64,000 bases of DNA, from the NCBI GenBank assembly GCA_015680685.1, contig MNCI01010828.1, positions 37,580 through 101,579 of the forward strand, given 5' to 3'. The position numbers were made by a program, and so were the translations under genes. Every line of letters starts with the position of its first letter. The stretch's first letter is position 1. Shown here one piece after another: positions 11,801 through 24,540 of the stretch. The stretch comes from Gnetum montanum (taxonomy: Eukaryota > Streptophyta > Gnetopsida > Gnetales > Gnetaceae). The notes under the pieces are model-generated. The model worked only from the letters and a program-made list of their open reading frames with translations, was not told the origin of the DNA and did not search any database.

Positions 11801-12146
11801 TAGCCAAACATTCTTCATTAAAAGGAAGCCACCATGGGCTAATTTGCTTAAACGTATCTTTGGAAACTATAATATGATTGTAATTTCAATACTTACTAAG
11901 CTTGCATCATATCTTCCAAATTTGTTTAAGAACTGAAGAACTAGAACCATTTGTAAAGTACATGTTAAGTAACTACATACCTTGATTAGTAATTGAAATT
12001 TCATTAATGCGATTTCTTTGGGGATCATAATGCAAATTATGTAAAAAAAAGTTTGCAATAATGGTAGGAGTTAGTTCTTTAGAGGATGTTATTAAAAAGC
12101 CATTGACACTAAGATTTGAGAAGGCATATATTAACATGAATGGGAA

Positions 12147-12310
12147 GGTATGAGAACCTAAAATAATTTGACTATAATTACATCTCAATACATATAGTCA
12201 ACAAGATACATTAGAATAATTATAAAAGAATATAATAATACCTTAAGGGTAACTTGAACTAACAACCTCTTACCTAGCAAGACAATGAGCTAATCACTTA
12301 ATCTTCCTCT
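12147..12310 (-). mobile_element. SINE-2 copy
   Basis: On the minus strand the head reads GATTAGCTCATTG (box A-like) and TTAGTTCAAGTTAC (box B-like). The body matches 42938-43110 (ATTATTCTAATGTATC, GACTATATGTATTGAG), and the tail is AAATTATTTTAGGTTCTCATACC. The tRNA-like head and the repeated body with fixed ends indicate a tRNA-derived SINE. 12311-12640 shows no gene. Confidence 0.65.
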
Positions 12311-13000
12311 TATTTTTAAGAGTATTGAAAGTGAAATTGTTAGTAGCATTGGCATAATCTTGAAGATAAGAGTTAAAAATAATACTAGATGATGTCCAAC
12401 ATATATGTTATTTTGTAGAGATTGATTTATAATAGAAAAAGATAAAAATAAAACTCAAGGTTAGTAATTAGTATTCTTTCTAAAAAGTTACACATTATAA
12501 CTTATGAAGATGTTATAGTCATTATCATTATGAAGGCCATATTATTGAAATCTATCCTATTCTTAATAAAACAAATTTTTGTGAGGAAAAAATAACAATT
12601 TTAAGAAAACGCAAATAATGGTAGGTTTTAGCAAGCATAAATGAAATCTTCTTCAACAAGTTCTCAATCTCTTAACAATCCTTTTAATTCTAAAGGTGTT
12701 AGTAAACTCTTGATATCTAAAGAAAATTCCTCTCTGGAAAAAAATAAATTTTTAGTAGGAACCAGTAATAAAAATACTAACGCAGTTGGATTTCACTCAA
12801 TGTAATATAAATAGAAGAGGCTTGCAAATACTCCTTTCAATTTTACAAATCCCAAAGGTATCTCATTCTTTTTCTACTTTTACTACTATTCCAAATGATT
12901 TTTTATTGAACAATGATTTTTCACTTATTAGTGATATGGATTGTGAGACAAATGTTGAGCTTGAAAAATCAAGGATGGGGGCTTCCTCCCCCACATCTCA

Positions 13001-16000
13001 ATGTTACTTTTATCATGAAATGTTTGGGGTCTTTCTGATAGATCACGAGTAAAGATTACCGAAGAGTATATTTCAAATCAACACTTATGTCTAGATTTTC
13101 TTTTCCTGCAAGAAATTAAGATTTTAGCTCATGATATTAGTTTTGTTGGAAAATCTATTTTTAGCTCAAATCAACACTTATAGTTTTGAATTCTAATTTT
13201 GATGACCTTGAAAGAGTTATTTGGATTATTTATCATAGTGAAAAAGGTGACTTTGGACTCTATAATATTTATTCTCCTAATAATTCAAAAGATCAATTAG
13301 AGGTTTAGAAATATCTTCTGTCTTTGCCTAAAGTTGGATTATTGGAGGTGATCCAATATGGTTGAAAGTCATTTAGATAAACTTAGTGGTCTTCATTCTA
13401 ATATGTCATCTCAAGAAAAAGAAGATTGAAGCAATTTCAAAGGAATATATTTTCTTTTTGATGTTAGCTCTTTATTTTCATCTTATTTGAATGGGGAGCA
13501 TTATACTTAGTATAATTATCAACAAGAAAATGATAGAATTTTTATTGACTTGATAGATTTTACATCTCTAATGCTTCCTTGTGGAAGCTTACAAGGAAAG
13601 TAAAAGTGCATAAAGATGCTACATTGTCTGATCATTTTCCTATTAGCAATTTTCTCTCTAGTGTTAATTCTTCATCCTTTTGAAAGCATGAGCTTTTTCG
13701 CATGAATGCTAATATGTTCATAGGACCTAGTGGGAAAAATATTTTGGAGTTTTTATAAAATGAAGAAAAAAAAGCCTACTGGTGATATTAGTTAGATTGA
13801 TTAGTGGTAGCAAACTACTTGTAAAGCCAAAAATTATGCTAGATGGTTTGAGAAGTAAATTGCTAAGTGTAAGTCTCAACTTGAAGAAGATCTTACAAAA
13901 TCTATAAAGTAAATGCAAATTATTTTATACAAGAATCCCTTTAGTTTTGAAAGTAAAAAAGCCTTAACTAAAGCTCATTATGCTAAATAATGTTGGAAAG
14001 CTAAAAGTGCTCTTATTAAAAGTCATATAGGTTGGCTAAAAATTGAAGATGAATCTTGTAAGGAATTTTTTAAATTTCTAAAAGGAAAAGGTCAAGTACC
14101 TAAACTAGAATCACTTTATATAAATGATTTCATCATCTAGGATCTTGAGAATATTAATAATTTTTTAGCAAATCATTTGTCTTTTGAAATTTTTAGCAAA
14201 GAATTTTTCCTAGCCTCTAGTATGCATATTCCTCCTCTTATAACAAAAACACATCAAAGTATTCTTAAAGTAGAAATTACAATGGAAGAAATCAAGGTAG
14301 GGACCTTTAGTTTAGTAGATGGTAAAGCTCTAGGTTTTGATGGTGTTCCTATTGAAATTTTAAGAAGCATTGGGACATCATTAGAGATGATCTCTTTCAT
14401 GTTTTCTAAGAAGCTATTAAAAAAGTTTCTCTAGGTAAAAATATTAATAAAGGTAAGATTTTTCGTCTTCTTAAAAATAAAGCTCTTCAACATATTGGGA
14501 ATTAGAGGCCTCTTACTCTTCTTAATAATATTTATAAAATTTTAGCTAAATCCATAACTTGTCAAATTTAGAAGGTTATTAAAGATATTATTACACATAA
14601 GTAGATTAGTTTTGTTAAAGGTAGACATACCTTAAATAATGTTATCATACTTTAGAAGAAAATGTAGTGGGCTTGTCATAGTAACCAAGACATTACTTTT
14701 ATTATGTGAGATTATGCTAAAGCTTATGATGGGATTGAATGAAATTTCATTATTTCTTATCTTTATAAACTGTGATTTGGTGATTATTTTATTCATTTAT
14801 CTTACCTTGTTCATTGATGCTAATGCTCAAATTGCTACTAATTTTTGTATTAGTTCCTCCTTTTCTCTTCAACTATTAATTCATCAAGGTTATCCTCTAG
14901 CTTCCTCTATTTTTATTATTATTGCAATTTTTTAAACATAATCTGCACTATAATCTACAAAGGAATTTTGTTAAGGAAATTTCAATTGATGATTAAGGTA
15001 TGCAATTGCTTAACATGCACTTTGTAGATGATTCTTTTTTATGATCAACAATTCTTTTCAACATATCAATCCTCTTTTAGCTAGAGTGAAGGATTACTAT
15101 ATATTATCTAGCTCTTGGATCAATTGGCAAAAATCTATTGTTTATTGTAATGGTAATACCTTTTTCTTTTAAGTTTAATCTTACTATTTTGTGGAAATAT
15201 GGGGTTTATAAAATTAAAAAGAAGCTTATTAAATAGAAAGGAAAAAAAAGCTTACCCTTGCTAGTAAANNNNNNNNNNNNNNNNNNNNNNNNNNNNNNNN
15301 NNNNNNNNNNNNNNNNNNNNNNNNNNNNNNNNNNNNNNNNNNNNNNNNNNNNNNNNNNNNNNNNNNNNNNNNNNNNNNNNNNNNNNNNNNNNNNNCAAAT
15401 TTGGTATCACTATAGTTTCTTGTCTATGTATGCATAATAGATGGATTATGTGGAATGAAGCTTCTAGCCTCTACGGTTTGAATAGAAAGAGGAAAAAAAG
15501 TTTGAAAAATTAATTTCTAATCTTAAGAATTTATTTAAAGTTAATAACAATTTGCATCAGGCTTTTCCAGATATTTTTTGGAAGGATGAAAATTATGATT
15601 TTCCTTTTAAGTCACTAGTTACTTATGAGATTATTATAAAGAATAATTGTATTCATAACAAATTCAATGCAATTATCATCGAACTTTTAGATGAGAAAAA
15701 TGAAAGATATTTGAAGAGCTCCTATGTTTCCTAAAATTTATATTTTTATGGTGTCTTATTCATCAAGGTCTTCCTATCGATATTTGTCTTAAACATATGA
15801 GAAATGTTTCTCCTCAATGTCCTCTTTGTAGAAATGAAGACTTATTTTCTCATGTTTTTATTTAGTGTCCTATTACTTAGCATGCTTGGGAATGAATATC
15901 CAAATTTTGTAACAACTTTCAACTAAATATTAATGAAGTTATTCTTGGTTATCAGCTTGCTTTATCTACATTTCTTTTCATTTGGAATTATCTTTGACCA

Positions 16001-16060
16001 CTTGTTCTATATTCTATTTGGTAGTTTCAATGTGTAGTTATTTTCTAACAGCAAGAACAT
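13001..16060 (+). pseudogene. LINE-2 ORF2 remnant (endonuclease - RT - zf-RVT)
   Basis: ATG 13001 begins MLLLS-stop-NVWGLSDRSRVK, matching LINE-1 MNLLSWNIRGLTDR with the Trp codon turned into TGA. Then come an endonuclease block FLFLQEIKIL (about 13095), a degraded GGDFN region (about 13340), and RT blocks GKALGFDGVPIEI (14320-14365) and NIYKILAKSI (about 14526). Further RT blocks are DYAKAYDGIE (about 14710) and MHFVDDSF (about 15018; FADD changed to FVDD). A C-terminal GLPIDI and CPLCRNEDLFSHVF block lies at about 15765-15860. Stops and frameshifts are frequent, so no protein can be made. The enzyme would have been an L1-type target-primed reverse transcriptase. Confidence 0.8.
15269..15395. 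other. Assembly gap (127 N)
   Basis: Run of N inside the LINE-2 RT region. Apparent open frames across it are artefacts. Confidence 0.99.
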
Positions 16061-16796
16061 AACTATGACCTCTCTTTTAGTGTCAAATACTAGATTCTCA
16101 AAGCTGTTACTTTTTAGCTACAACTTCAAGCAAAAAAGCTCTTAGTGAAAGCTAAACAATTAATTTGTTTTCTATAGTGTTAATTTATTTTTGTTGTTAT
16201 CTGTTTTTTATCTTTGATTGATGTGTTCTTTTTTCTTTAAATAGAGTTTTCTCCTTCTTTTTACAAGAAATCCTTTAGTAAGAAGGGAAATCTTATAGGG
16301 CACTTCTGTATAAAAGGTAAGGATTGATTCTTTTTCTACCCCAAAGAGGAGGTTTTCTAGGATTGGTTGTAAGGATGAATACTTGAAAAGACATTCCCAA
16401 AATTGCTGAGCTTTTTCTTTAGACTCTCTCTTCAATGATTTGATATACTCTAAAATTTTTAAATATTATTATTCATATACACTTCCCAAGCAGAGAAATA
16501 AATAAACATATTGAGCTAGTTAACAAATTCATAGAAGTAATAAAGAAAATTGTCTTGGCCATAAAATATACATATAGCATTGAACCCAGTATTGAAGTTA
16601 GTTCATTAGTTAAAGACCTTCATTAACAATGGATTAGACAAAAAATGAATCTTAATAGAAGGCATAAGTTCTAACTATGCTTCCATTTGTATCATCTGTT
16701 TGAATTATATATTTGTTTTATTTATTTTTAAAGATAATAAGGAAGAATGCTTTGAACAAATGTAGTGTAATGTTAGGATTATTAAATTAAAATAAT

Positions 16797-16885
16797 GAGC
16801 TATTACCCTAATGGTAAAATTTTTGATATAAAAATCCAATATGATAGGTTTAATTTTAATGGACATTGTTGAGTTACGAAGAAAT
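16797..16885 (+). mobile_element. SINE-1 head fragment
   Basis: GAGCTATTACCCTAATGGTA, then CAATATGATAGGTTTAATTT and GACATTGTTGAGTTA, align with the tRNA-like head of SINE-1 (TAGCCTAGTGGTA, GGGTTTGATTC, CAATGCTAAGTTATA). The rest of 16470-17190 shows no gene. Confidence 0.5.
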
Positions 16886-17189
16886 AAAACTTTTATAATT
16901 TAAACTATCATTATATGATGGTTCTTGGATAATTCTCCTTGGAAACATACTCATGTAAGAAAATTATAAAATTAAAAATAATTAAATTTTTAATAATTTT
17001 CTTCATTGTTTCATTATTCATAAAGCTATCTCTATTTTTAATTCTCATGCTAAAACATATTTGGAAGACTTGATGCATTGTTAGTGAGTGTTATAGTTAC
17101 AATTTCATTAAGTTTAAGATGATCATCAACCTGGTTCTTAAAAAAAAAAGATTGGCTAATTATAGTTTTAGATTTTATGCCCTAATAAA

Positions 17190-17970
17190 TTAATAAGTTT
17201 ACCTCATTTTGTTAGGACAAGGGTACAATAATGAATATTATGCTTTAATAAATTAATCTATGACAATCGTCTTTTAACGAAGGGGCTTAGGTTATTTATT
17301 CATATAGATTATGCATTACTTGGAACAAATTAATACTTACTATAGTTTCCTTGTTAGGAATTCAAGATAAATGGATTAGATCAAATGAAGCTTTTAACCT
17401 TTATGGTTTGAGTGAGATGAAGGAAAAAATACCTTTTACAAATTAATTATAGATCTTAACATTTTTTTAATGTAGATAATAATTTTCATAAACTTTTACA
17501 TGTATTTCAGGAAGGATGATTTGTATTCTAAAGTTTCATGTAAAATAATTACTAAGAATGATCTTATTCAAAACAAATTTATAATTATATCTGTAAATTT
17601 GAAAAAATATGAGAGATATTTGAAAAGCTAAGCTACTACTTATCCAAGAATTCAAATGTTTTTATGATGTCTAATATATCAAGGTATTCTCATTGGTATT
17701 TCCTTAGTGTATGGGATTTTTTTTTCATAGATGTTTTCTTTGTAGTATTAAAGACTTTTTAATACATTTTTTATAGGTGTCCAATTGCATAGTATGTTTA
17801 GAATTCAAATTCTAGGACTTTTGATAAATTTCATCTAAGTTTTAATGATATTAAACTTGGTAATTAACGTATCTTGTCTAGCACATTTCTTTTTAATTGG
17901 AGGTATCTTTGATTGCTTGTTCTTTATTTCATTTATGTAGTTATTTTCTAATAATAAAAACATAATTATT
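17190..17970 (+). mobile_element. LINE-2 fragment F
   Basis: Parallel to 15400-16050: TTACTATAGTTTCCTTGTTAGG, then AGATAAATGGATTAGATCAA-type and AACCTTTATGGTTTGAG sequence, ending in a decayed zf-RVT segment. No reading frame survives. Confidence 0.65.
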
Positions 17971-18059
17971 TTTTTCGATAGGAGTTAAGTATCACATTTT
18001 TAATGATGTTGCATTTTAACACCAAAGAAACTTTCTATGAACTCAACTTAGGAAATATT

Positions 18060-19330
18060 GTTATTTTTTACTTTTTTCTATATTAGAAAGAGAAGGGCTA
18101 TTACACATAAAAATACTAAATAACAAATAAAAAATTTAGAGTATATCGAATCATCAACATAGATAGAAGAGAGAATCTAAAGAAAAAGCTTAATGGTTTT
18201 GGAGATGTCATTTTAGGTTTTTGTTCTTAAAACCAACACCTAAAAACCTTCTCTTTAGGGTAGGTAAAGGATAAGGCTTTATCCTTATTTAAGAGTGTCT
18301 TCATGAGTTTCTAGTTCTTACTAAAGGTTTTCCCGTAGAAAGATGAAAAATAATTTCTCCAAAGAAAAATGAATGCAATAGTAAAAAAAATAAAGAATAA
18401 ATTGAAAATAGCTTATCCAACTTGAGTCCATAAATATATAAGAATTAGTACTATAAGAGCTCACTAGAAGTTTTCTTACTTGAAGCTATAACTAAGAATC
18501 TCTAAGAATCTAATGTTTAGCTATTTAAGGAAGTTCAAATGTATGTTCTTGTTGCTCAAAAATAGCTATACATTGAAGCTTCCAAATAAAGTAGAGTACA
18601 AATTGCCAAAGACACTTCCAAATACAAAGAAAGAGAGTAGATAAAGCAAGTTGATCACTAAGAATGATATTATTACTACTTGGTTAAAAGTTGTTGCAAA
18701 TTCTAGATGTCCATTTCTAAGCATATTGTGCAATTAGAAAGTTATAAAAAACATATAAAAAAGAGCTTTCACTTCTACAAAGAGGACATTGAGGAGAAAG
18801 AATTTCTATATGTTGACAACAAGTATTAATAATGAGACTCTAATGTATTAGACATCATTAAAAATTTGAATGTTTGGATAAGTGAAATTTTTTTAATATC
18901 TCTCATTTTTCTCATTCAAAATTACAATGATACATGTATTCTTTGAGGCTTATTAAATTTTTTGTTTGGATAAGTGAAAATGTTTCTAATATCTCTCATT
19001 TTTCTCATTCAAAATTACAATGATACATGTATTCTTTGAGGCATATTAATTTTTTTATTAATAGGATCAATTTTGGTAGTTATTTCATATGCAACTTTGG
19101 AGCTTAAAAAAAAAAAGATTTTCCATCTTTCCAAAAAACACCTAGAAATGCTTAATGCAAACTATTGTCAACTTTAAATAAATTAGCAAGATCATAAATC
19201 AATTTTTGAAAAGTTCTTTTCCTCATTCTATTTAGATCAAAGAGGCTAGAAGCCTCCTTCCATGTAATTCATCTATCATGAATTTGTAATAGGAATTTGC
19301 AGTAATCTCTAATTTTCTTCAAGGAGTGCA
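18060..19330 (-). mobile_element. LINE-2 fragment G
   Basis: The reverse complement carries the LINE-2 3' UTR (18370-18130). Beyond it is C-terminal ORF2 sequence (PLCRSE at about 18780; a downstream block related to 15930-16010), then the TAATTCATCTATCATG region at about 19265. A 92-bp tandem duplication lies inside it. Confidence 0.7.
18872..19050. repeat. 92-bp tandem duplication
   Basis: GTTTGGATAAGTGAAA...TGATACATGTATTCTTTGAGG occurs at 18872 and again at 18964 with only a few differences. Confidence 0.85.
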
Positions 19331-19519
19331 TTAGAAAGAGTATTCTTATTCTCTTTCTAAATAATAAAGATTTTAGTAAAAAGTGGAAACTAGTAAGAAT
19401 GCTTTTAAAAAAGGGCAAGATCTAATTCTTTTGTTACTTAGAGGGAAGTTTTATTAGGATTATTTGCAATGATGACAAGGGTCATCATTTGGAATGATGG
19501 TAACATGATTATTTGTCAA

Positions 19520-20766
19520 ATCATAAGGCTTAAGTTATTCCTTTGGTGGATCTTCAAAAACTTTATGAAATGTTAAAGTGAAGAAAATTGAATAGAAACT
19601 TATTAAGCAGTAGAAGAAGAAGCTTTTAATGGTTGCTAAGTTTATTATTTGTAAGCATATCATTCAAGCTACTTCATGTTAGGCTCCTAGTATTTCTACA
19701 TATTGTTGCATTGATTAGCTCGTGAGAAATTTTCTTTTGAGTAGCATTCATTTTAGAAAGGAATTTATCATGTTGTATGGGATATCTATAGTTCTCACAA
19801 AGAGGATGGTGGATTAGGATGCTATAGAGCCTTGGAAGCTTCTTTTTCATAAGTGCATTTAGATGGGAAAGCCTAGAGGCAGTGATTATTAGAAAGATAC
19901 TCATTTTTTAATTGAATCCTTTTTCCAAAAGATATTACTATATCAATTTCTATTGTTATAAAGCACATTTGGAAGGCTTCAAGTTTTATTAGTGATTTTT
20001 GGAACTTTAATAATATTTCTAGTTCTACCTCTATGTTTGATAAGATTTCTCCTTGGTGGCTTCCCATTAATAATGAACCATGGGCTATTAAGTGTCCATG
20101 CCTTTGTAGTGCATGGTGTAAGCTTGGCATTTCCTCTCTTTCATCTCTTCGTATGCATAATTGCTAGATTACTTCACTTGAGTGTCAAAGTCTCTATAGC
20201 ATTAACTCTAAAAAGTCTATATTTTTTTGATCTTTTGGATAGTTTAGATAGAAGTGTAGCTATTCAATATTCTCATAATGGTTTTCTTGATTTCCCTTGG
20301 AATAATGACCATCATGTTTTTCCATAATATTCTAAGATTATGGATACTATTATTAGTTCTAATACTAATATTTCGTCAAGATTCAATTATCTTTGGAAGG
20401 TTAATCACATTATATAGTTATGGAAGTAGCAAATTTAGAAAATATGAAATGTCACTACTTCTTTAACAATTAGACTTTTTTTTTTGTATTTGATTCATCA
20501 AGGTTTTCCTATTGGTATTTGACACTTTCATCTGGGTATTCATGACCTAAGATGTCCTATTTGCAACATGGAAGATACATCCATCCATTGCTTTTTTTAC
20601 TTATCCCCTTGCTCATAGCTCTTGAACTTGGTGTAGCAGGTATTTATATGGTTTTCAACCAAGATTAGATGATGTTTTATCTGGAGACACTCCTCAACTT
20701 CAAGAATTTCTACTTCATAGTTGACATTATTTTTGTCCTCTTATTTTTATACCATTCGAAAGTTTT
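19520..20766 (+). mobile_element. LINE-2 copy D, ORF2 C-terminal part
   Basis: The frame can be followed through VRNFLLSSIHFRKEF, then KISPWWLPINNEPWAIKCP (about 20040-20100) and a zf-RVT block FFLYLIHQGFPIGI with LRCPICNMED (about 20476-20575). Stops abound. The copy is cut at 20766 by element B (TSD GTTTT) and its 3' UTR resumes at 31700. Confidence 0.72.
20762..20766. repeat. Element B target-site duplication, left
   Basis: GTTTT, matching 31695-31699. Confidence 0.9.
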
Positions 20767-21624
20767 TGATGAAATAGGTCTATTGTTGGCCCTGATGTTG
20801 GGTATGTGACATCAGAGCTACAACGTCACATACATGAGGTTGGGGTCTTGATGCAATGTCGCATAAGTGATGTCAGAGCATCTACCCTGGGTCTATAAAT
20901 ATCGTGCCTAGGCTCTCATTTTGGATAGTTTTCGGTTTAGTTTTCAAGCAGAGTAGCGAAGCTCTCATCGTTTCTTTTCCTCAAAGTTAGAATATTTTCT
21001 GAATGCCTGTAGAAGGATTCTAAAGTGTGTATGGTTCTTTGTTTGAGCACTGATGTACCTAAACATAACAGTGTGATGGGAATAAAATGAACTCTTTTGA
21101 TAATCCTTGCAACTAGAGAATAGCTTAATATTTTCTTTATTACACTTTTCTTTATTACTCTTTACTTTAATGTATTTGAATTAAGCAATTTATTTCTAGT
21201 CAATTAATGAACATGAGCATGACCACTTCAAGCAGTCATATAGTACTTGGTAACCCAACAACGCTTAATGTTTTGTAGCCCAACAATGCTAGATGTGTTC
21301 AGAAAAGTGGGACGGTTACTTGTGTTAGGCTAGCTAGGCAATAGATGCTTTAGATCTTTAATTACTCTACTCTTCATTCTTATTGTAGGCAACCAAATCC
21401 ATAAAATATAAAGTAAGAAAAATCATATACCTCAATTACACTTAAACCATGCCCTTGAACTTCACAAGTCTAGTTGGGAAGACAATGAATGTTCTTAATG
21501 CCTATCTCACTTCCTAGAAGAGCTAGTGCATTAGATAACTATAGGTCCATGGAATTTGACTAGATCACGTGTAATGCCTTAGTGATTCATATGGTTGGAC
21601 GTAGGGGTACCTCACTACTCATCA
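20767..21624 (+). repeat. 5' LTR of element B (copy 3)
   Basis: 858 bp, TGATGA...TCATCA. U3 repeats the word TGACATCAGAGC and its near inverse TGATGTCAGAGC. A TATA box TCTATAAATA lies at about 20892-20901. An AATAAA poly(A)-type signal lies at about 21081, after GAGCACTGATGTACC, which is conserved in the other LTRs. Confidence 0.92.
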
Positions 21625-21644
21625 TTGACACCATTTTTGAGGAC
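21625..21644 (+). other. Primer-binding site of element B (degenerate)
   Basis: TTGACACCATTTTTGAGGAC directly follows the LTR. It is a decayed form of the TTGGTGCCGTTGCTGGGGAT seen in element A. Confidence 0.8.
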
Positions 21645-21785
21645 CTTTTTGTTGTTTTGTGCACTATCTAGGACCCAGTGAAAAGTATTTAAATTGTTAA
21701 AACAAACCTAAGAGTCATACCTTATTTCACAATTACTACAACAAATTCTTAGAGCACACTGTGATTTTTTATTTGTTAATTGAAA

Positions 21786-23700
21786 ATGTCTTCTTCTCAC
21801 AGGAGCGCTTCTCTATCCAAGGCTAATAGAGTTAAGTTGACAAAGCCTCAACAATATTGATATATATATATACGTATCCTAATGAGTATGTGCCAAACTT
21901 CACCTTCATCCTACACTAGGATGAACAGCTACGATGGTGTGACATTGAGGGCAACATTATGTTGCCACTCGATCGTGCTGCTCCTGCAATGCTCTATTAA
22001 ATGCTTGCACGATGTCATCTTCAAGATTGCCATGGGGAACATATTATGGAAGATGCTAATGCTAGGGATTATCATCCCACCAAGGAACAATGTCTATGGG
22101 TTAGATAGCTAGAGCAATGCTATGAATTTTCAAAGGGAAAAGGGCTTAACGATTCTCCATTTCTATTGTACCAACAAGCTAGTGGGGAACCCTTCCTTGG
22201 GGATTTTCCATTCAATGAAAATCCTCTCTTTAACTTTGGTGATGGAAGGTAAAATTAGAATATGCACTCCACAGTTCAAAATCTTGATTTTGGTAATAAG
22301 GGATCCAATGACAATGAAGGATCCGAAGGGGCAAATCAAGACAAGGATGCCGACAAGAAGCATGATTGTGATTGTGATCATGATCGTTGAAGAGGTGGTA
22401 GTAGGCATCATGATATTGCTGATATTCCTTCCTCTTCCCCTTCATCATCATCTTCTTCTTCTGGCTCTAATCATGACCACAGAAGGCGAGATTGTGATGG
22501 AGGTGATCGAAATGAACGAAATGACTAACGAAACCAAGATAACTAAAGGGATTGTTGGGATAGGTAAGAACAAGGGCGCAGATGTTCAAGAGAGGCACAT
22601 CGCCATGAACAAAGGGGTAGTAGAGGGCATTGAAGGCACCATGATCAAGGCCTTGATGAGCCTCTATTTGGTACCCGAAGTATGCTTAACATTGCAAAGG
22701 TAGTTAGAATCCCAACAAGGCATATGAAAGACAATCAAATCAAACAATTAGACATGAACAATATTCCTCGATTTGAAGGAGGATATAACTCTGATCTGCA
22801 TAATCATCTTCAAGCTTTTCAAGATGCATGTGCCTTGCAAAACATAGAAAATGAGTGGTAGAATTTGAAGTTGTTCCCAAGGACAGTCATCAAAGAGGCA
22901 TAGAATTGGTACCGATCCTTAGATTCAAAATCTATGAGACAATGGAGTACCATGTTTGAGATGTTCAATGATAAGTATTAAACATGCTCTAGAGTGTCCA
23001 ACTTAAGGAAGAAAATTCAAGGGTGAAAACAAGGAACACACGAACCCTTGGATGTCGCCATTGGCTAATACTATGCCTTGATACATAAATTCCTTGGCCA
23101 TGGTTATTCTCAATTGGTTCAACTTCGCCACATTGTAGAAAAGCTTCGTAATGAAATAAGGAAAACCCTTGGTGTTTATGCCCAAGGGCAGCTATCAGAA
23201 CTAAGTACCCATTAGATACAAAGATTAATAAAATAGCTAGCTAAAGAGGAGGAGGAGCTAAGAAAAAGGGAAAGTGTAGAGGAATACAACTATGATCCTT
23301 CCATTCATAAGAGGGAGGTTCAATTTTACGACAGTGAGGATGAGTCCATATTTGATGAAGGGGTGCATAAGAAATCCTTACCACTTCAACAATTCCAATC
23401 TAAACTTATGGCCAAGGTTGATCAGTTAAGGGACTCCATGGATAGCAGATTTCAAGCTATCCTCAAAATCACTAAAGAGTCTAGAGAACAAGGTAGTGAC
23501 TATGAGTGCAGGAGGCACAAGGAAGTTGAACATGCATACTACAAAGGTAAGGGCAATATTTTTGCAATAAAAGAGGTTACGAATAGTGAATTAGATTATG
23601 ATCATGGGTGTGACGTCTATCAGTACAAACATCCTAAGGGATGTTGCCACATTATGTGACATCTACAAGAGTCTGGTGTGTATGCCTTACATCCATGATT
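21786..23700 (+). pseudogene. gag: gag pseudogene of element B
   Basis: ATG 21786 (MSSSHRSASLS) follows the primer-binding site by about 140 bp, as in element G (MSSSSHK). Along one mostly recoverable frame one sees: an acidic/basic and serine-rich low-complexity stretch (22300-22520, D, H, R and S runs); a retrotransposon-gag core with NNIPRFEGGYNSDL and HLQAFQDACALQNIE (22755-22850); RKTLGVYAQGQLSEL (about 23160); and a knuckle CDVYQYKHPKGCC (about 23612-23650), in which Tyr replaces the second Cys of the CX2CX3HX4C pattern. More than ten in-frame stops, many TAG or TGA, break the frame. The protein would have formed the intracellular particle and bound element RNA. Confidence 0.8.
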
Positions 23701-24535
23701 TACACAAAGGCAAACATCTAGAAGGTTACCTTATTCTCAAGGTAATCTCAGGTAGTTTCACTAGCAACAACTATATTATCCAGGTGGAGCTTTGTTGCAA
23801 CCATATGAATAGTATCAACAATGGTAGCACCTGCAAGCATGGGCACTAGTACCACTAGCAGCCTGATCCATATGGTTACCATGTGTAGCAGCCCATGTCT
23901 CCACATGACTCTTCTAGTCACATTTCTAATTTCCAGCCTAACTACCATCCTTTAGATTATTATCAAGCTCATTCTCCACATGAAAGAAGGGATACCGCCT
24001 CTTATCCTTATCCTCCTCCTGTTCTTGCAGATACTCCTCCTTCAGTTGCACAGCTACCACTTGCTCCACTAATGTAGGATAAACTACTTGCTCAACCACA
24101 ATAATGCAATGCTACGAGGGTTGTTAATTTGCAACCCAATCATCAATTGGAGGGGTCAAATTCCCAATCAAAGAAAAGACCTCTCTTTCAACCCTATAGT
24201 CCACTTAAGCCTTCACCTACACCCGTAGTTGACAACCTTACTCCTGCCTCTTCCTCCATATCAAATTCCTTTAAACTTCCTTCAAACCAAACTCTACCAA
24301 GGATCCATACCGTAATGCTTACTCATACTATGTTTGATTGGATCAATGTAGGAAACCTTCCTAAGAAGTTAGCCAATCTTGGAAGTCCTCTCATTTACTT
24401 GTAGATTGTTGGGAATGAACTGTATAAGGCTCTTCTTGATTTAGGTTTTAGTGTTAATTTCATTTTTCATGAGATGTACACTACCTAAAACCTACCTTCT
24501 CTCAAGAAGAGAAATATAAGAATTGAAGTGGCAGA

Positions 24536-24540
24536 CCAGT
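24536..24540. repeat. TSD of nested solo LTR, left
   Basis: CCAGT, identical to 25474-25478. Confidence 0.9.

Larger units (their letters stand above)
12641..16470 (+). mobile_element. LINE-2 copy E, near full length, heavily decayed
   Basis: The element contains the end of ORF1 (from ATG 12641, serine-rich), a broken ORF2 and a 3' UTR (16230-16470). The 3' UTR is repeated at 4975-5260, 18060-18370, 31820-32090, 32340-32490 and 49630-49870. It is related to but much older than LINE-1; AT content is far higher. N gap 15269-15395 lies inside it. Confidence 0.8.

Noticed and set aside
15269-15395. N gap as a biological feature
   Set aside because: Assembly gap; nothing can be said about its content.
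22122-22703. 193-codon plus frame with hydrophobic and charged runs
   Set aside because: It is an alternative frame of the element B gag low-complexity region; the gag homology with element G is in another frame.
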